Origin: Platynereis dumerilii
Taxonomy: Eukaryota; Annelida; Polychaeta; Phyllodocida; Nereididae
DNA: 64,000 bases
Direction of reading: 5' to 3'
NCBI GenBank assembly: GCA_026936325.1
Contig: JAPTHN010000013.1
Coordinates: 13,531,415-13,595,414 of the forward strand
Below, piece after piece: positions 21,916-34,214 of this stretch (position 1 is its first letter; each line of letters begins with the position of its first letter). Position numbers and translations under genes: made by a program. Under the pieces are notes generated by a model that saw only the letters and a program-made list of their open reading frames with translations, did not search any database and was not told the origin of the DNA.

Positions 21916-22907
21916 CGAGAGGTGTTCAGGAAGTTCTGACAACTTTTGTAGCAGGCCTTTCTCTTCGACATACTTGAATGAAATTTTCACAGTACAAAAT
22001 TCAGGTGTATAGCCATTGATTCTGAAAATATTACATCCGTGGCTAATGTTCAACTTACTTTTCTGTTGCCATGGAAACCACACCTTGGGGTAGGCAGCGC
22101 AGCTTAATTTTTCATACAAAACTCAACAATGTAGCTGTGTAAATCGCCATAAAATTTATTGCATATACACAATTAATTGTGCACAACGATGTTCACCAGC
22201 AGCTTCATAATTTTTCAAAGTACTCTCTGTGGTATGAAACAAATTTTTGCATCCTTTCAATTCACTTGGTGAAGCAATTTTCAAAGTCTTAACTTAGAAA
22301 AGCCCTGGAAATGGCATGTCAAAAGTCCTGATTTGTAGCATATCTTTCACCTCTCAGCTCATCTTTTAGATTAGGGAAAAAAGAACAGTCACATGGTGCT
22401 AAATCATCATCGAGGTGTCTGGAACTGCTGTCCTAATGAGATCCTGGGTTTGTGTTCCATTCTTTCCTGTGAGAAAACACAATTTGAATGAAGCTCTCTG
22501 ATCGACTTTCGGGTCCATGTAAAACGCTCATCGAAAATCACTTTTTACAGTGCAAATATCAGGTTTAAATGGCTAAACAATGGATTGGCACAACATTGTG
22601 ACATCAAAAAGTTATAATCACAATTGCCAGTAGGACTGCACAGGTTTGCAGTCTTTTTTAACATAATTTGACCCTAGATTTCGGGGAAAACACAACGCTA
22701 AATTCACTAGAAAAATGAGCTGCGCTGGGTTCCCCATCTTGCTGTTTCCATGGCAACAAAATAACAACTTAAATATATTGTGTCTCAAAGGTGCTTGGCC
22801 ATTTGTTTCCTAGAAACCTCAAGATGTATTCCTGAAAATTTGAAGACTCTAGCTCAAATATAAGCATCTCTCAGAAAAATTGGTCAGAACTTTCTGAACG
22901 CCCCTCG
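21916..22907 (-). mobile_element. Decayed mariner transposon
   Basis: Imperfect terminal inverted repeats face each other: CGAGAGGTGTTCAGGAAGTT on the left, and on the right, read in reverse complement, CGAGGGGCGTTCAGAAAGTT. TA remains on the right (22,908-22,909) and has mutated on the left. Minus-strand translation near 22,326-22,416 gives LAPCDCSFFPNLKDELRG, close to the SPDLAPCDFFLFP...LRG segment around the third catalytic Asp of mariner transposases, followed by IERMQKFV and YFEKL. Stops and frame changes are frequent, so it is long dead. Confidence 0.85.
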
Positions 22908-24596
22908 TATCCCTGGTGGTGCCCGGAATAAGTTTAAGAGCCAGCAGCATATCATTATTAACATATAATTATATTAAATGATTAATAAAGAAACCATCCA
23001 TCAATTCATCAGGTTCAGGGCATCTAGATGTCATTATTGCTCATTCTCATTAAATTTTGGCGTTGCCAGACTAACATGTACATTTGAGATTCATTTGTTG
23101 CAAAAGAAAATCATGTGAGAATAACTGCCAATCTTATTCATGTTTTATAGTTTTAAAACATACCTGCCATGCAGTATTAAGATTATACATCTAAACTTAT
23201 ACGCTGGATATATATCTCGACAATGAAAGAGTGCTCTTTTCCTTTATTAAATCATATCCCAGATACCTGCTTACATGTTCATGCCAATGAACTAAGTGTT
23301 TGGCAGCCTGAGAGTCTGGAGCAGCTTTTCGCCAAACAACGCTTGACTTCATTTATGGCTGCGTGTTTGTATTGTCAATATCATAAAGCAGGAACTACAC
23401 CAAGAGATGAAAAAACACTCAATTAGATCTCTTGTGTAACTTGTGTTTAGCAGCGTTCTTCGGTGCGAGATTTGGTTACAAAGATGTAAAATAGCACTAT
23501 TGCCAACAGTGCCGAAAACCATATTTTGTAACATTGGTATTTATTGTATAATATATGGCTAATGTAACGCACCTATTCCAGAGAAGGAGAGAGGCAGAAT
23601 TATTGGAGATACCCTGCGTGGTACCTTGACATTTTCAAAAGGAAACATCATTATTGCAAAATTAAAACGATGCACTGAACGATTTACCAAATTAACAATA
23701 TTAAACACCCACAAAGTTGTTTCTTTTTATTCCTAGTAGTTTTTTCCCCAAAACCTCACCGTTAATAATAAAGCAGCTGAATTATATTTCCAAACACCCG
23801 AATTGGAATGATTTGGAGGACAAGTCTCATTCATTGTTTAGAGTGATGCAATACCCTATGTTTTCTTAGTGCCCTGTAGGAATCTGTTTCATATTATAAG
23901 CTTAGTTATTTCCCATGACGTGTTCACATTATAATTATATGCCTGAATTATCATCAGATATGAGCAGTGATTACAGAGGGTGTAGAAGGTTGTGCAATGT
24001 ACATGTTGCCAAATGCTTTATAACTTTGAACATTGTTGGATCCAAAACAACAGGATTTCAAAAGAATAATAATTTTAGGACTAATCTGGCTCTAGTTCAA
24101 CTTGGCATTCATAGAACGCGCCAGTATGCATCGATTGACAAATCAGGAATTAATAATGAGGAAATGGAGGTATCGAGAGCAATAATATTAGCATACAATT
24201 TAAAAAGAGACTCCAGAATAATCTTACCTTAAAACTCACGTACATGACCCCATCGATATTCCATCTGCAGCTTTAAACACATATTTTTCCAACAAAAAAA
24301 ACATCTCTCCACTTGACTTAGCCTTGAAACTCAAGTCACTGACACTTTCACAAAGAGGGCTTAAGAATTCAAAGGGTGATTTATATCTGATATACAAAGA
24401 CCTAAAGAAATTCAACCAAGAGTGATGCGACATAGGAGAGTCTTAGTGTTCTGAATGGTGATGAATGAAGATTTGGAGAAAATAAAATACACTCAGGTTG
24501 TCATTGGAGATGGAGTAAGATGATGCTGTGACAGTGTGACACTGTCATGAGAAAGATAGAGTTTGATTTACAAAAAAGGTGAATTTAAGTTAAGTA
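22908..24596. other. Unique-looking AT-rich DNA
   Basis: I found no internal repeat, transposon end, RNA gene or known protein. The open frames (60-105 codons, the longest at 23,915-24,232 on the plus strand) do not resemble families I recognise and have sizes expected by chance at this base composition. Confidence 0.5.
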
Positions 24597-26906
24597 CTTA
24601 TAGCTCTTTGCAGATTAGCAGACCATATAATAATAGTTTCTAAATGAACATTTAACTTGTCCTAAAGATGTCACTCACTCCGAAAGTTTTTAATGATTTG
24701 TTTTTGTCACTTACTGTTCATTAATTTTGTCAGCATGACATTGTGCTATATACCTATCAGCATAATGTGTCTATAACCAAACTATGCAACCTTTTAGTTA
24801 TGCAATGAGAGGATTAGAAGACTAATGAAGTTTTTCAGGATAAGGGAACTAAGGTGGTTACTAAGACATGAAAAACCCACTTGTGAGCTACTTAGGTACT
24901 AACACTAGTAGCCATGGCCCCTTAAATGGGTCCTTACAGCACATTTGGCTACTTATGACAACTGTAAGGCACCTAAGAATCCACTAACAGCCAAACATAA
25001 GTACTTAAGGGTACTTATGTTAGTTCCATCCACTTGCAGAGCATGGAATCTACTAAGAATGTCCCCTTAGAAGGATTACAGAAGTGAGAATGCCTAAGGT
25101 GAAAATCCTTTGTTTGACAAACTTTGAAGATTTTATTTCGTATTGGTTCATCAAGCCCATACTGAGGAAAACACACCAGTTAACTGACTTGCATTGTTTT
25201 ACCAACAGATACATAATCTTGATAAAACTGACAAATCAAGAACCGCGGCAGAAAACTCACGACTGCACAGTTTTGTCGCTGGAACAATGTGATGGAATAT
25301 GTGCCATCAATTTTTCTGTAAGAAAATAACTTGATATACATGCCAAAGTTTCAGATACGTAAAATCAAACTGTTTATTGGAATGATGTTGGATGAGGGGG
25401 TGGGGTCCAGACCAAAACATAATTACTTGATTTTCAGTGCCTCTAAATCAATAATGTTGGTTTGAATTGAAAAAAATTATCAATGAGATAGATAATCTTC
25501 CAACACCAAAAAAATTAAATTGTGCTGTGAATGCTGCATGCATTCCAGAATTTACTCTAATTCTCACTAGGGGAGACTGGGGCAAGTTGTAACTTTTATA
25601 AACCATTGTTAATTTGAAACTAAATCAGGCAGATGATTCCGTAATTTGATACATGAAGCTAGTGTTGGAGGTTCGAGACCTGCCTCCTTAAATTTTGATG
25701 GTCATATTCTGATGGTGTGGGCCTTGGCTCAGTCTCAGCTGCACCAGACAAAAATGTAATTTATGATTGTGAAAATTCTGTACTCAAAATTAACAGATAA
25801 AACTTACAATTTGCTCGTGCTGAATTAGCAACATGAATGTCTCCTGCCCCATGTAACTTATAATTTAACATGTTTAACTGACATGTTGTCAAAATTGTGA
25901 GTAACACTTAAGCTGTAATTTGAGTGACATTGTCCCCAAACCAATTTTGGAGTGACTGGTGGCATGATATGATACATTTATACTACCAATAAATTGTGTC
26001 AATATAAGATACTGTAACAAACCAGTTATATGCTGCAAATATTATATCAATGATTAAAATATGTGAAAAAAAGGTAAAAATACAATGTAAGTTTAAAAAA
26101 AGGGGATCAACAAACCTGACTAATCCAGTGATAAACCTTACAACAACACAGGGTTCAGATGTGCAACCTAGAACTCTTTGTGAAGGTCCACCATTATCTC
26201 CCTAATTGTTGTGTCCCATTGTTTTAATTGCTTCACAAAGTTAGTATTTTAAATAGAAAATCATCCGAGGCAAAAACGACACACTTACCTAAATCTCCCC
26301 TACTTTTTTTTTTAGTAAAAATTTGAATAATACACAACTGCACATGTACCAGGCCCCACTGACAAATGTTAGAAATATCCATTCCACAATATTTATGTTA
26401 ATGTACATGTTTGAAGAAGGAGGATGCATACATCAAATTCATGGTGTTAACAGAAGGCCTTGGTTTAACAATGCACATTTTATGGTCTTATATGGATCGA
26501 TTAAGTTTGATTTTTGTGTATGTAATTTAAAGCTTTGCCGAAGGTTTAAATGCTCATATTTGCTGTAATGCATGTAAACCTTGTCATATTGCATTGTGGG
26601 TTTGCTCAAGCACAGTCTATGCTTGCACACAATCTGGTCTTTGTTTATTTCACACATTAGGATATTCATATTTAATCTCAATATTATGACAAACACAGAA
26701 ACTTTGCAATGAAATTATATAAAAGCTGAGAAAAACAGTTCTGTAATCCCTCTAAGGAACCTCCACCAAGCATAAGGTGTCTTAGTAGCCAGCTAAGTTC
26801 CCTTATCCTGAAAAACTTCAATAGGTAACTGTTGATAACAAGGCAAAGCCAAACTGGAAGTCAAAAAGTTGAAACAGATGGCCGCTTATCTGCAAAGAGC
26901 TATAAG
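24597..26906. mobile_element. Element bounded by inverted repeats, type unknown
   Basis: The left end (CTTATAGCTCTTTGCAGAT, from 24,597) and the right end (the same word inverted, ending at 26,906) pair, as do inner segments: GAAGTTTTTCAGGATAAGGG at 24,829 against its complement near 26,800, and CCTTAGAAGGATTACAGAA at 25,065 against 26,740. The left repeat is longer because of extra sequence. The interior carries another TIR element and an 81-codon frame (25,084-25,329) that I do not recognise. A long-TIR or foldback transposon is one reading, and an inverted duplication is the other. Confidence 0.6.
25570..26300. mobile_element. Nested TIR element, TA target, non-autonomous
   Basis: The left end GGGGAGACTGGGGCAAGTTG and the right end in reverse complement GGGGAGATTTAGGTAAGTGT form an imperfect inverted repeat. 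TA lies outside both (25,568-25,569 and 26,301-26,302). The interior is AT-rich with no transposase. It sits near the middle of the larger inverted-repeat element, so it probably jumped in later. The ends are diverged, so confidence is moderate. Confidence 0.55.
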
Positions 26907-27429
26907 AAGCCTATATACAGCATTAGAAATATTGGCAAAGGTTTATTTCTCTCATATAGTTTTGCCTCCGATTCCCCGTTTCCATAGCAACACACAAGTA
27001 TGATACATCTTCAATTTTATGTATAGCACTATGTCTTTTATCACACTAGTAATTGGATAATGTTGTTGCTTCTTGTTGTCTGTTGTATTCTTTTGTAGCA
27101 TGGTAATTACAGAATTATTCCAGGAAATCCTATTATATGACACACAAAAACTACCTAATTATTGTAGGTGACTTCTTGAAGTATACCACTGGAGACATTA
27201 ATAAATTGTGATAAGAACTTCACAGAAGTCAGTGTCTTTATAGATCTTCAAAGTCATTAGATATGATGTATCTCAGGGTGGTAGCTATACTGTACAAGAT
27301 AACTTGTGTAGTTATCTCATGTTATTATTCTTCTGTTACAAAGAAAGGAGTGCGCTTTATTTACCTTGTGTTATTCTGTCAATGATGGAGGAAGAAGACA
27401 AAGACCTGTGAATTTTTGTATCATTTTGG
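26907..27429. other. Unique-looking AT-rich DNA
   Basis: Nothing recognised. It lies between the inverted-repeat element and the X/Y direct repeats that border the giant inverted repeat. Confidence 0.45.
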
Positions 27430-27965
27430 AATTCTCATGAGAGTATGTTGCTGATGTACTTGATCTATTGTGTTATTTAGCACAAGCTGGCAGGGGATAT
27501 TACAATTTAACACTTGAGAGATCTACCATCCGTCCTGCTGACATTTTTCTTGAGGTCTTTGTTGTCAATTTCCTCATTTAATATCTTTTCCCTATCACCT
27601 GCTAAGTTACTAATGGAAACTGATTTAATACACTTCATTCCGAGCACAATCACAGCACATCTTGGGGAAATTACTAATTTCCGTGACTTCCTAATCAGAT
27701 ATGATTTTCTTCATTAATGCTATAATCACTCTGCTGATAACTTGAGATCCCTGGTTAGATGCACAATAAATTGCAGTGATCCACAATAAATTTGGCTCAC
27801 TTCTGCAATCCTGTTCTAAGCATGCATGATCTTCTCAGGCACAGCCCCTGTAGTCTTCTCCCTGAACTCCCGGAGGCATTGACTGATGAGGAATTGGACT
27901 TCATATATATATGTATCATGTAGAGTTCACACCAGGGATTGATGCGGTACAACTGTATTTTGTGT
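27430..27965 (+). repeat. Direct repeat X-Y at the left border of the giant inverted repeat
   Basis: X (about 27,430-27,570, with GGCAGGGGATATTACAATTT) matches 57,530-57,660. Y (27,597-27,965, with TGATCCACAATAAATTTGGC and CCCTGAACTCCCGGAGGCATT) matches 56,070-56,378 plus 56,765-56,835. Both matches are in the same orientation, unlike the adjoining arms which are inverted, and their order is swapped (X-Y here, Y-X on the right). Confidence 0.8.
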
Positions 27966-28479
27966 CTATGAATACCTCCTTCAACCACCAAATTAACAAT
28001 CGTTTTAATGACATTTAGGCCAATACCTGCAAATAATTTGACTGTGAATCAACCAAATGTTTTACTCTATACATGTAGACCGGAGTGTACGCACCTGCAA
28101 GTTACCACCTTTTATTCTGACAGAGCTCATTTTTTATTTTTTTGTAAAAGATATTTAAATTCGAAAAAAGAAAGAAACATGTCTAGCAATTCTTGCATGT
28201 GATGTAATTTGTTACTATAATACTATATAATAACCAAATAGGACTTAATAGGTACTACTAAGACGTAATTAGATCTTCAAATGAAATTTGAATTTCAAAA
28301 GAGGTCATTATATTACCACAAGTACCCTTCTATGGGAGGGGGAGCAATATTTCACTGAATTTCACGTTGTGGTTGTCTTGATTATCCATAATATACACAA
28401 TATATTTGAACATGTGCACATGTTTTTCTTCAAGATAATATTTGGTGTTTTTATATATCTAATTTATTTTTGAGTCCAT

Positions 28480-28765
28480 CTTTCTGTAAGACCTACGCCC
28501 ACTAGTAACTGTACCTACTAAGATTTCATCATGTTATTTAAACTAGTTGCAACAAGTCTAACAAAACTGCTACAACTCCCACAGATTTGTTCCACTCATA
28601 AAACCCATTGATTTGCTTTCACTTAACGAGGTGCCTCTAACTCCATTGGACCCTGGACCTTTCAATTTAGTGCAAATCTAATTATTCCAGGTCTCTGATT
28701 CTGGGACTGGGGTTTGACTCTAATAGCAACAACTCACAACTAACGGAAACAGGGTCTTGGGGGTT
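28480..28765. other. Conserved island I (pairs with 55,335-55,611)
   Basis: Across this segment the arms show only about half a dozen differences, against much heavier drift on both sides. Landmarks are TGTAAGACCTACGCCCACTA, AACGAGGTGCCTCTAACTCC and GGACCTTTCAATTTAGTGC. There is no long open frame, so a conserved non-coding element is a fair reading. Confidence 0.6.
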
Positions 28766-29700
28766 CAGCGTTTTGTGAGTTGAGAGACTATAGTGTCACT
28801 TGGGTGTCTATTGTGAGTTGACAGGCTCTCTACAACATTGTCAGTAACTGTATGTATTACTAGACTAACTTGTTTTATTTATTTATGAATATATTTTAAA
28901 AGGGTTGTTCTCATTCACAGAGCGTAATAGTCTCTATGTTTGACAATCATGAAGACAAAATCTGCTCAAAGGGCAATATCTTCATCTGTGAATAAGTTTA
29001 TCAGATATGGTTTGATTAGTTTCCGCATGGATTAATATGAAAAACACAGGCATGCCTGAGTACATGAAGGATTATAACTACTATTTTGTAGAATTTCTTG
29101 GCAAAAATATGAGCTTGAAGTTGTTGCACAAATCCGATATTCTCAGATTCTCAGAGTTTGATACAGATGTCATATGGTGTGCACTAATAGAAGATATATG
29201 CATCTTAGTAGCAGCTAATTTGTATGTGGCAAACAACTCACTTTATGCCTGCTTGTTTGCTGAGATGTTATCTTGTAGCTCTCAAGCAGAGACAAAATGT
29301 AGTTTGGGAGTCACCGAGCAGTAGCCGGCAGTGTCGCTGGTCACCAATTGGTTACTAAATTGGCTGGCTCCGCTAGAGCTCATGTTGTTAGCAGTGATAT
29401 ATCTTGGTGATTGTGGCCGTTATAAGGAAAGAGAGCTTAAAGGAACACTTAACCTTATAACCGTGATGGCGGAGGATCCTAACTACCTCTGAAGGGATCT
29501 AAAACACCACTATTAGATTCTGCGTTGGCTGGAATTAAGCCTAAAAGGTTGTACAAGGCCACATGTCAAGGAACTTTCTTTGGTGAAGTTGAGCGGCTTC
29601 AGTGTGGGTGGTCTGTTTAGTGATGCACTGTAATGAAGTAGTAACGTAGTGAGAGTTGGTTAAGGAGACTGCCAGGAGTCCACCTCAACAGATGGAGAGA

Positions 29701-30275
29701 TGGATGATTGGGCTTTGTGTCCCATATTTCATGTATATTTACGCCTCTGGGCATTAATTCAGTAGTTGATGTGAATTTTGCTGGATTTATCTCCGAATAT
29801 TTTGCTCATGAAGCGTCAGTAAATTTTAAAAGACAAGAGTACAAAACTAATTCAAGGCAGATTGTGCAAGAATCTCTCTTTAAAGGCTCCTGACTATTAT
29901 ATTTTCTTCTGGCTGTTTGAATTACAAAGAATTGTATGTCACAGTATTCTGAAGCAATGTCAAAATATAACCTATAGCATGCAACATTGAGGCAATGTTG
30001 TTGTGACATGAAAAATTCTCATAGCTGTGTTCACATTGTGGCAACATAACTTCTACCGTATATTTCAACGTGGCAACATACGAATCCACTACTAATGAGC
30101 TGTAATGTGTTAACACCCTGTGCCCCTTGGATTTTCAAGTCCCTCCCTGAAGTTGTTGCACCTGGGCCTAATGATGCATCAATACATTCCTCAAAATGGT
30201 TTTGGCATCGATAGAAGTGAAACATTTTAAACCACCTCTCAAAATGCATTACTCCGATTAATGCAATACAGATAC
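29701..30275. other. Conserved island II (pairs gap-free with 53,906-54,480)
   Basis: All 575 positions pair without a gap, since start and end coordinates of both arms sum to the same value, and I count about nine mismatches. Flanks (29,340-29,700 and 30,276-30,480) show roughly 4-7% and indels, and regions further out more. Short frames overlap it on both strands (for example minus 30,031-30,291), but none resembles a known protein and too few changes exist to test for coding. It is a strong candidate for constraint or local gene conversion. Confidence 0.65.
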
Positions 30276-30599
30276 TTATATCTTTCTGCATGTACTATAT
30301 TGTACTGAATGTATCGGAAGCTGCTGCCAACGAGGATCTTGATTGATTTTGGCATTGAACACAAATTGGCAGAGGGAGGCAGGATTTCATACTTGAGTGG
30401 GTCATCCCCTGCACTAATTTGCCATCTCCTTCTTCAGGTCTGAGATAGGCTGTGCCTTATTGAGGCAAAATGTCAATACTCAGTAGGTTCTAGATGTCTA
30501 ATATGGCAGATGTAACTGGTATTGTATGGCTTGTATGCGGACTCGGCTGTTATCTTCAATGTTGAATTTGTAATATTGTGTAATTATTGTTTTGCATGG

Positions 30600-31020
30600 C
30601 CCTTTCTCTGGTTGCTAGTGCCTTACCATTAGCCATACATTTTCAGCACTTTTCTTGTTATCCTTTTAAATACTTCTTGCTGCTAGAATAGCTGTATCAT
30701 ATTCCTCTTCGAAAATGCACAAGATTAGCAAGACTGAGCAAATGGAAAAGCATATACAACCATTCTGACCAAAAACAATATTTACCTCTTGCCTGTACTT
30801 TGCAACTAGCCATATATTCTCAGCATCTTGGACTGTGCAGAAGATTAGGTGAGACTCAGCTACTTAAAAAGCAGAAACAACCATTTTCCAAGAAAAAAAT
30901 TTGCCTCATCTCAATCTTGCTTCCTCGTAGTCGCCTACATTTTGTTCCCTCATCTTTCAACATATTTCTTGCTACTCACTATCATCTCAGACTTATAGGA
31001 CCATCCCATTCAATGCCTCC
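30600..31020 (-). repeat. Degenerate tandem repeat in left arm (pairs with 50,119-50,805)
   Basis: Two to three degenerate units carry, on the minus strand, GAATGGTTGT-like starts, a GCTGAGTCTCACCTAATCTT core and GCTGAAAATG. The right arm has about four units of 157-198 bp, so copy number changed after the arms split. Confidence 0.6.
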
Positions 31021-31589
31021 TGCTCTCAGATATCAGCTGCATAAGTGGGATTAGGTGATTAGCAAAGTGGTTGCTCTCTTGTGACAAAGTTACATTGTCT
31101 CTCTGGGTGGCTCATACTACTACATCTACAGCATATCCATTTGGGAATTTGTTGTGCTATATTTGTGAAACCGCAGTGAGTGCCAGTGACTCTGAAATGT
31201 GCAAGAATGCAATATCGAGGAGTGAAGTTCGAAGTTGCAGAGCCGGGTTTTATGCTGGCTCAGGCCGAGAACATCAAGTATATAATTATGTTTATGCCTT
31301 CTAGTCCTATTAGAGAGACAACCATCTTTTTCTGACACTATTCAAGTAAAATTATTATTGTGTATTATTTCAAATGCACCACATAAAATAATTGATGATG
31401 AACATGACATGGATCACAAGATTGATCTGATTACAGGAAAAGTCAATAGGATAGATTCAAACAAAATTTGACAGTGTAAAGTGCCTGAACACGTCATATT
31501 TTCAAGGAATTTAAATCTATCATAACAGAAAAACAGTCTTTCTGATCGGTTGTGAAATTACTGATGTCATGCTCTCTCAACTAAAAATA

Positions 31590-31790
31590 ATCACTCATTT
31601 GTGTGCGAATCAATCTAAAGAGAAATCACACTTTTGTGTTTTTTTACAATCACATTCACTGGTACCTAATAAATAAGGACTATCCATTCAACAATATGAG
31701 GCTTGGTTTGATAAGATTCTGTTCACTCATGCCGATGCGGCAAAAGTTCTTACTCACAAGGCATCACTTTCGACTTTGTGGCTTATGAGA
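31590..31790 (+). repeat. Arm segment that marks the empty site of a LINE tail
   Basis: Contains CACTGGTACCTAATAAATA and GAGGCTTGGTTTGATAAGA, matching 49,450-49,560 inverted. The sequence runs on from GATTCTGTTCACTCATGCCG without the 175 bp LINE tail present in the right arm at 49,274-49,448, so it records the pre-insertion state. Confidence 0.7.
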
Positions 31791-31959
31791 TCTGAATTAT
31801 CTGACAATCAAGAACAAACTATGATGTCATCAAACATTCCTCTATGCAAGTTGTGCTGTACCGTGTTTCTCCTCCCTTCTCCTCTCAGGACTCCCCTCTG
31901 AGTTCTCTCCTCCCTTCACCTCTTCATGACCTCATCTTATAAATTCATCCTAATCCCAC

Positions 31960-32048
31960 CAGTCACCCCACAAGTAAATGAGGACATTATACGGCTATCA
32001 AGAGCGGCATGATAGGAGACTATGGCCATTTCTTGGACTCATAAACAC
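31960..32048. other. Conserved island III core (pairs with 48,895-48,983)
   Basis: These 89 bases appear identical in both arms, within a 320 bp stretch (31,940-32,260 with 48,690-49,010) that shows about 4% difference. Landmarks are CACCCCACAAGTAAATGAGG and CAAGAGCGGCATGATAGGAG. The island lies just beyond a pyrimidine-rich CTCCTCCC tract. No coding signal. Confidence 0.55.
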
Positions 32049-32375
32049 ACTGCTAATAACATGGAGCTCAGGGGACTAATAAACCCCGAACTTGTGAAAG
32101 GGGTAAACAGTGAGGGCATTAGACTCTCCTGAGAGGATGATGTCATCTTACTGCGGCTGATGTCACCAACAGCTGTGTGACAGCTTGCCTTTGGCCCAAC
32201 CTGCTGAGGTCAATGTGCTATAAGCCTGTGAAAGTTGTCTGGGTTGATGGAAGTTCTAGGTTTAGGACTAAATAGAGTTTTCTTCCATGGAAAAGAATCT
32301 TGACAAGGCTCAATTAATTTGGTAATATAGGAATCCTATAATAGGATCAATTTATTGGGGGCATAAAACATGGAA

Positions 32376-32402
32376 GACTAGATAAATAGATAGATAGATA
32401 GT
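32376..32402 (+). repeat. Short (TAGA)n microsatellite, left arm
   Basis: Runs of TAGATAGATAGATAG, matched in inverted sense by the longer (TATC)n run at 48,478-48,582 in the right arm. Confidence 0.8.
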
Positions 32403-33633
32403 CAGACGGACAGATACAGTGCCGCCTGTAAGTAAGTGAAACGCGTGAAATGGTGCCATTGCATCAATGCTAAACATCCTCAGAAAAACTGTTTGTGGAA
32501 GCATGAATTCTCTCTGATGAGAGGAAAACATATTTGGTCATAAAGGCCAATATGTGAGGCATGTGGGTTAACAATGGACATTTGACAAAACAAAGTTTGT
32601 GTTGGATAGAGTTGTCTGGGAAATAGATAAACTCTGATAAGGAAGGAAATGTCTCACACTTTATGAATCTTCAGTGAGACCATTCTTAGCAGGTTGGTTT
32701 TCTCTGGTGATTTGTTTCCAAACAATTTCCTTTTGCACATCTGGCATTTGAGCAATTTTTAACAGTGCATGTTTGTGCTTTTGTTGTATGACGGATCAGG
32801 GATGGGGAATATGAAGAAGAAAAACATGTTTGGTCTCTTTCAGCAGTTCTTTGTCATATGGTGATTGTGATTTAATTGCGGGGAAGCTGGAGAAAAGGCC
32901 ACTTATTGGTATACACAGGTACAATATGTGTGCTGTCACTAACAAAATAACGTACATTTTGAAGATATATCTTCCAGCCATCTTGTCTTAATGTTATGAG
33001 AATCAATGAAAATTGACAAAACTCTGGACTGAGATACGGAAAAAATATGAATGCTGTGGTACTGTGTTCATGAAATGGACACAAAATTTTCAATTTTCTT
33101 TTAAAAAAATATCAAAACTTTTGGTCACGACGGCTTGACTTTTAACATCATTCTACAGTCAATTACTAGGATTGCTAAGAAAAAGTAACTAAAAGTGATG
33201 GACTTAGAGAATGGCAGATATGTAGATGTATACATGTTTTGATAAGCATAGCTAAAATGCCGAACACAAAACCACAACTGTTCTTAGTAATGGGACTTGA
33301 CCGTACACAGCAATCCACTCTGCCACATTGTGTTTTTGCCAAAGGCAATAGGCCTACAGTGCACTGGATATTGTCTTGACTTGCCACGTATCAACATGGT
33401 TCAGCCATTTTATTTCTTTTACTGGTTATGCCGCAACTTTCAAAAGAGACCTACAAAATCAATCATATGTTTGTGAAGTCACATGCCCAACACAGCAGCT
33501 AATCATGCAGGATTAAAAATAAGTGATCTCAATATATCCGGAATCAAATCCAGGATGCCGATGAGAAATGAAATGCCAACCTCCTTGCAGACTGAGTAAT
33601 TGCTTTACGTTGTGTTGAAACAAAAGATAGATG

Positions 33634-33707
33634 ATACATAGAATATTACATAGAATATTACATAGAATATTACATAGAATATTACATAGAATATTACATA
33701 GAATATC
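33634..33707 (+). repeat. 12-bp minisatellite, six units, left arm only
   Basis: The unit TACATAGAATAT repeats six times without change. The right arm at about 46,095-46,120 has only one degenerate unit, so the array grew after the arms separated. Confidence 0.9.
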
Positions 33708-34214
33708 GGATGATATATGAGGATTGCAGTAGCATTAGTGTCACTAATGCTTTGGATATGCCTCTGAAATCTGATATTTCCCAAAAGACTTTCTGATGTC
33801 TTCCTCTATTTGAGCTTGAGACTAAGAGTCTACCTGAATACATTCCTGGAATTCTGCTTTGCCTTAATATTTCTACAAATATGACTACTCAAACAAAGTG
33901 TATTTGCCTTCAGTCTAATGTAGGATCTCTATCATGATATTAATATGCTCTGTAAATTTTAGACTTCATAACTATGATAGGACAAGTTACTTACAGTCAT
34001 TTCAATAAACATGCTATTCTATATTTATTATTGAGGGCGTAGTACTATGTATGCCTGCCTTGCAGTATGATTAATTGTATCCACTTACGAAATGTAACCA
34101 AATATGACAGAGAAACCATGCGCATCTACAACCATTGATCTGATTTTTAGCGGCTTCCTTATTAATCCCCTTGTTATATCTGGCTTCTTGTATTGCATGC
34201 AATAACACGTGTTA

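Noticed and set aside
25669-25690. GGTTCGAGACC, a B-box-like word that could mark a tRNA or SINE
   Set aside because: No A box at a suitable distance upstream and no cloverleaf. Probably chance within the nested TIR element.
33634-33707. CRISPR-like array
   Set aside because: The repeats are contiguous 12-mers without spacers, and the DNA is clearly animal.
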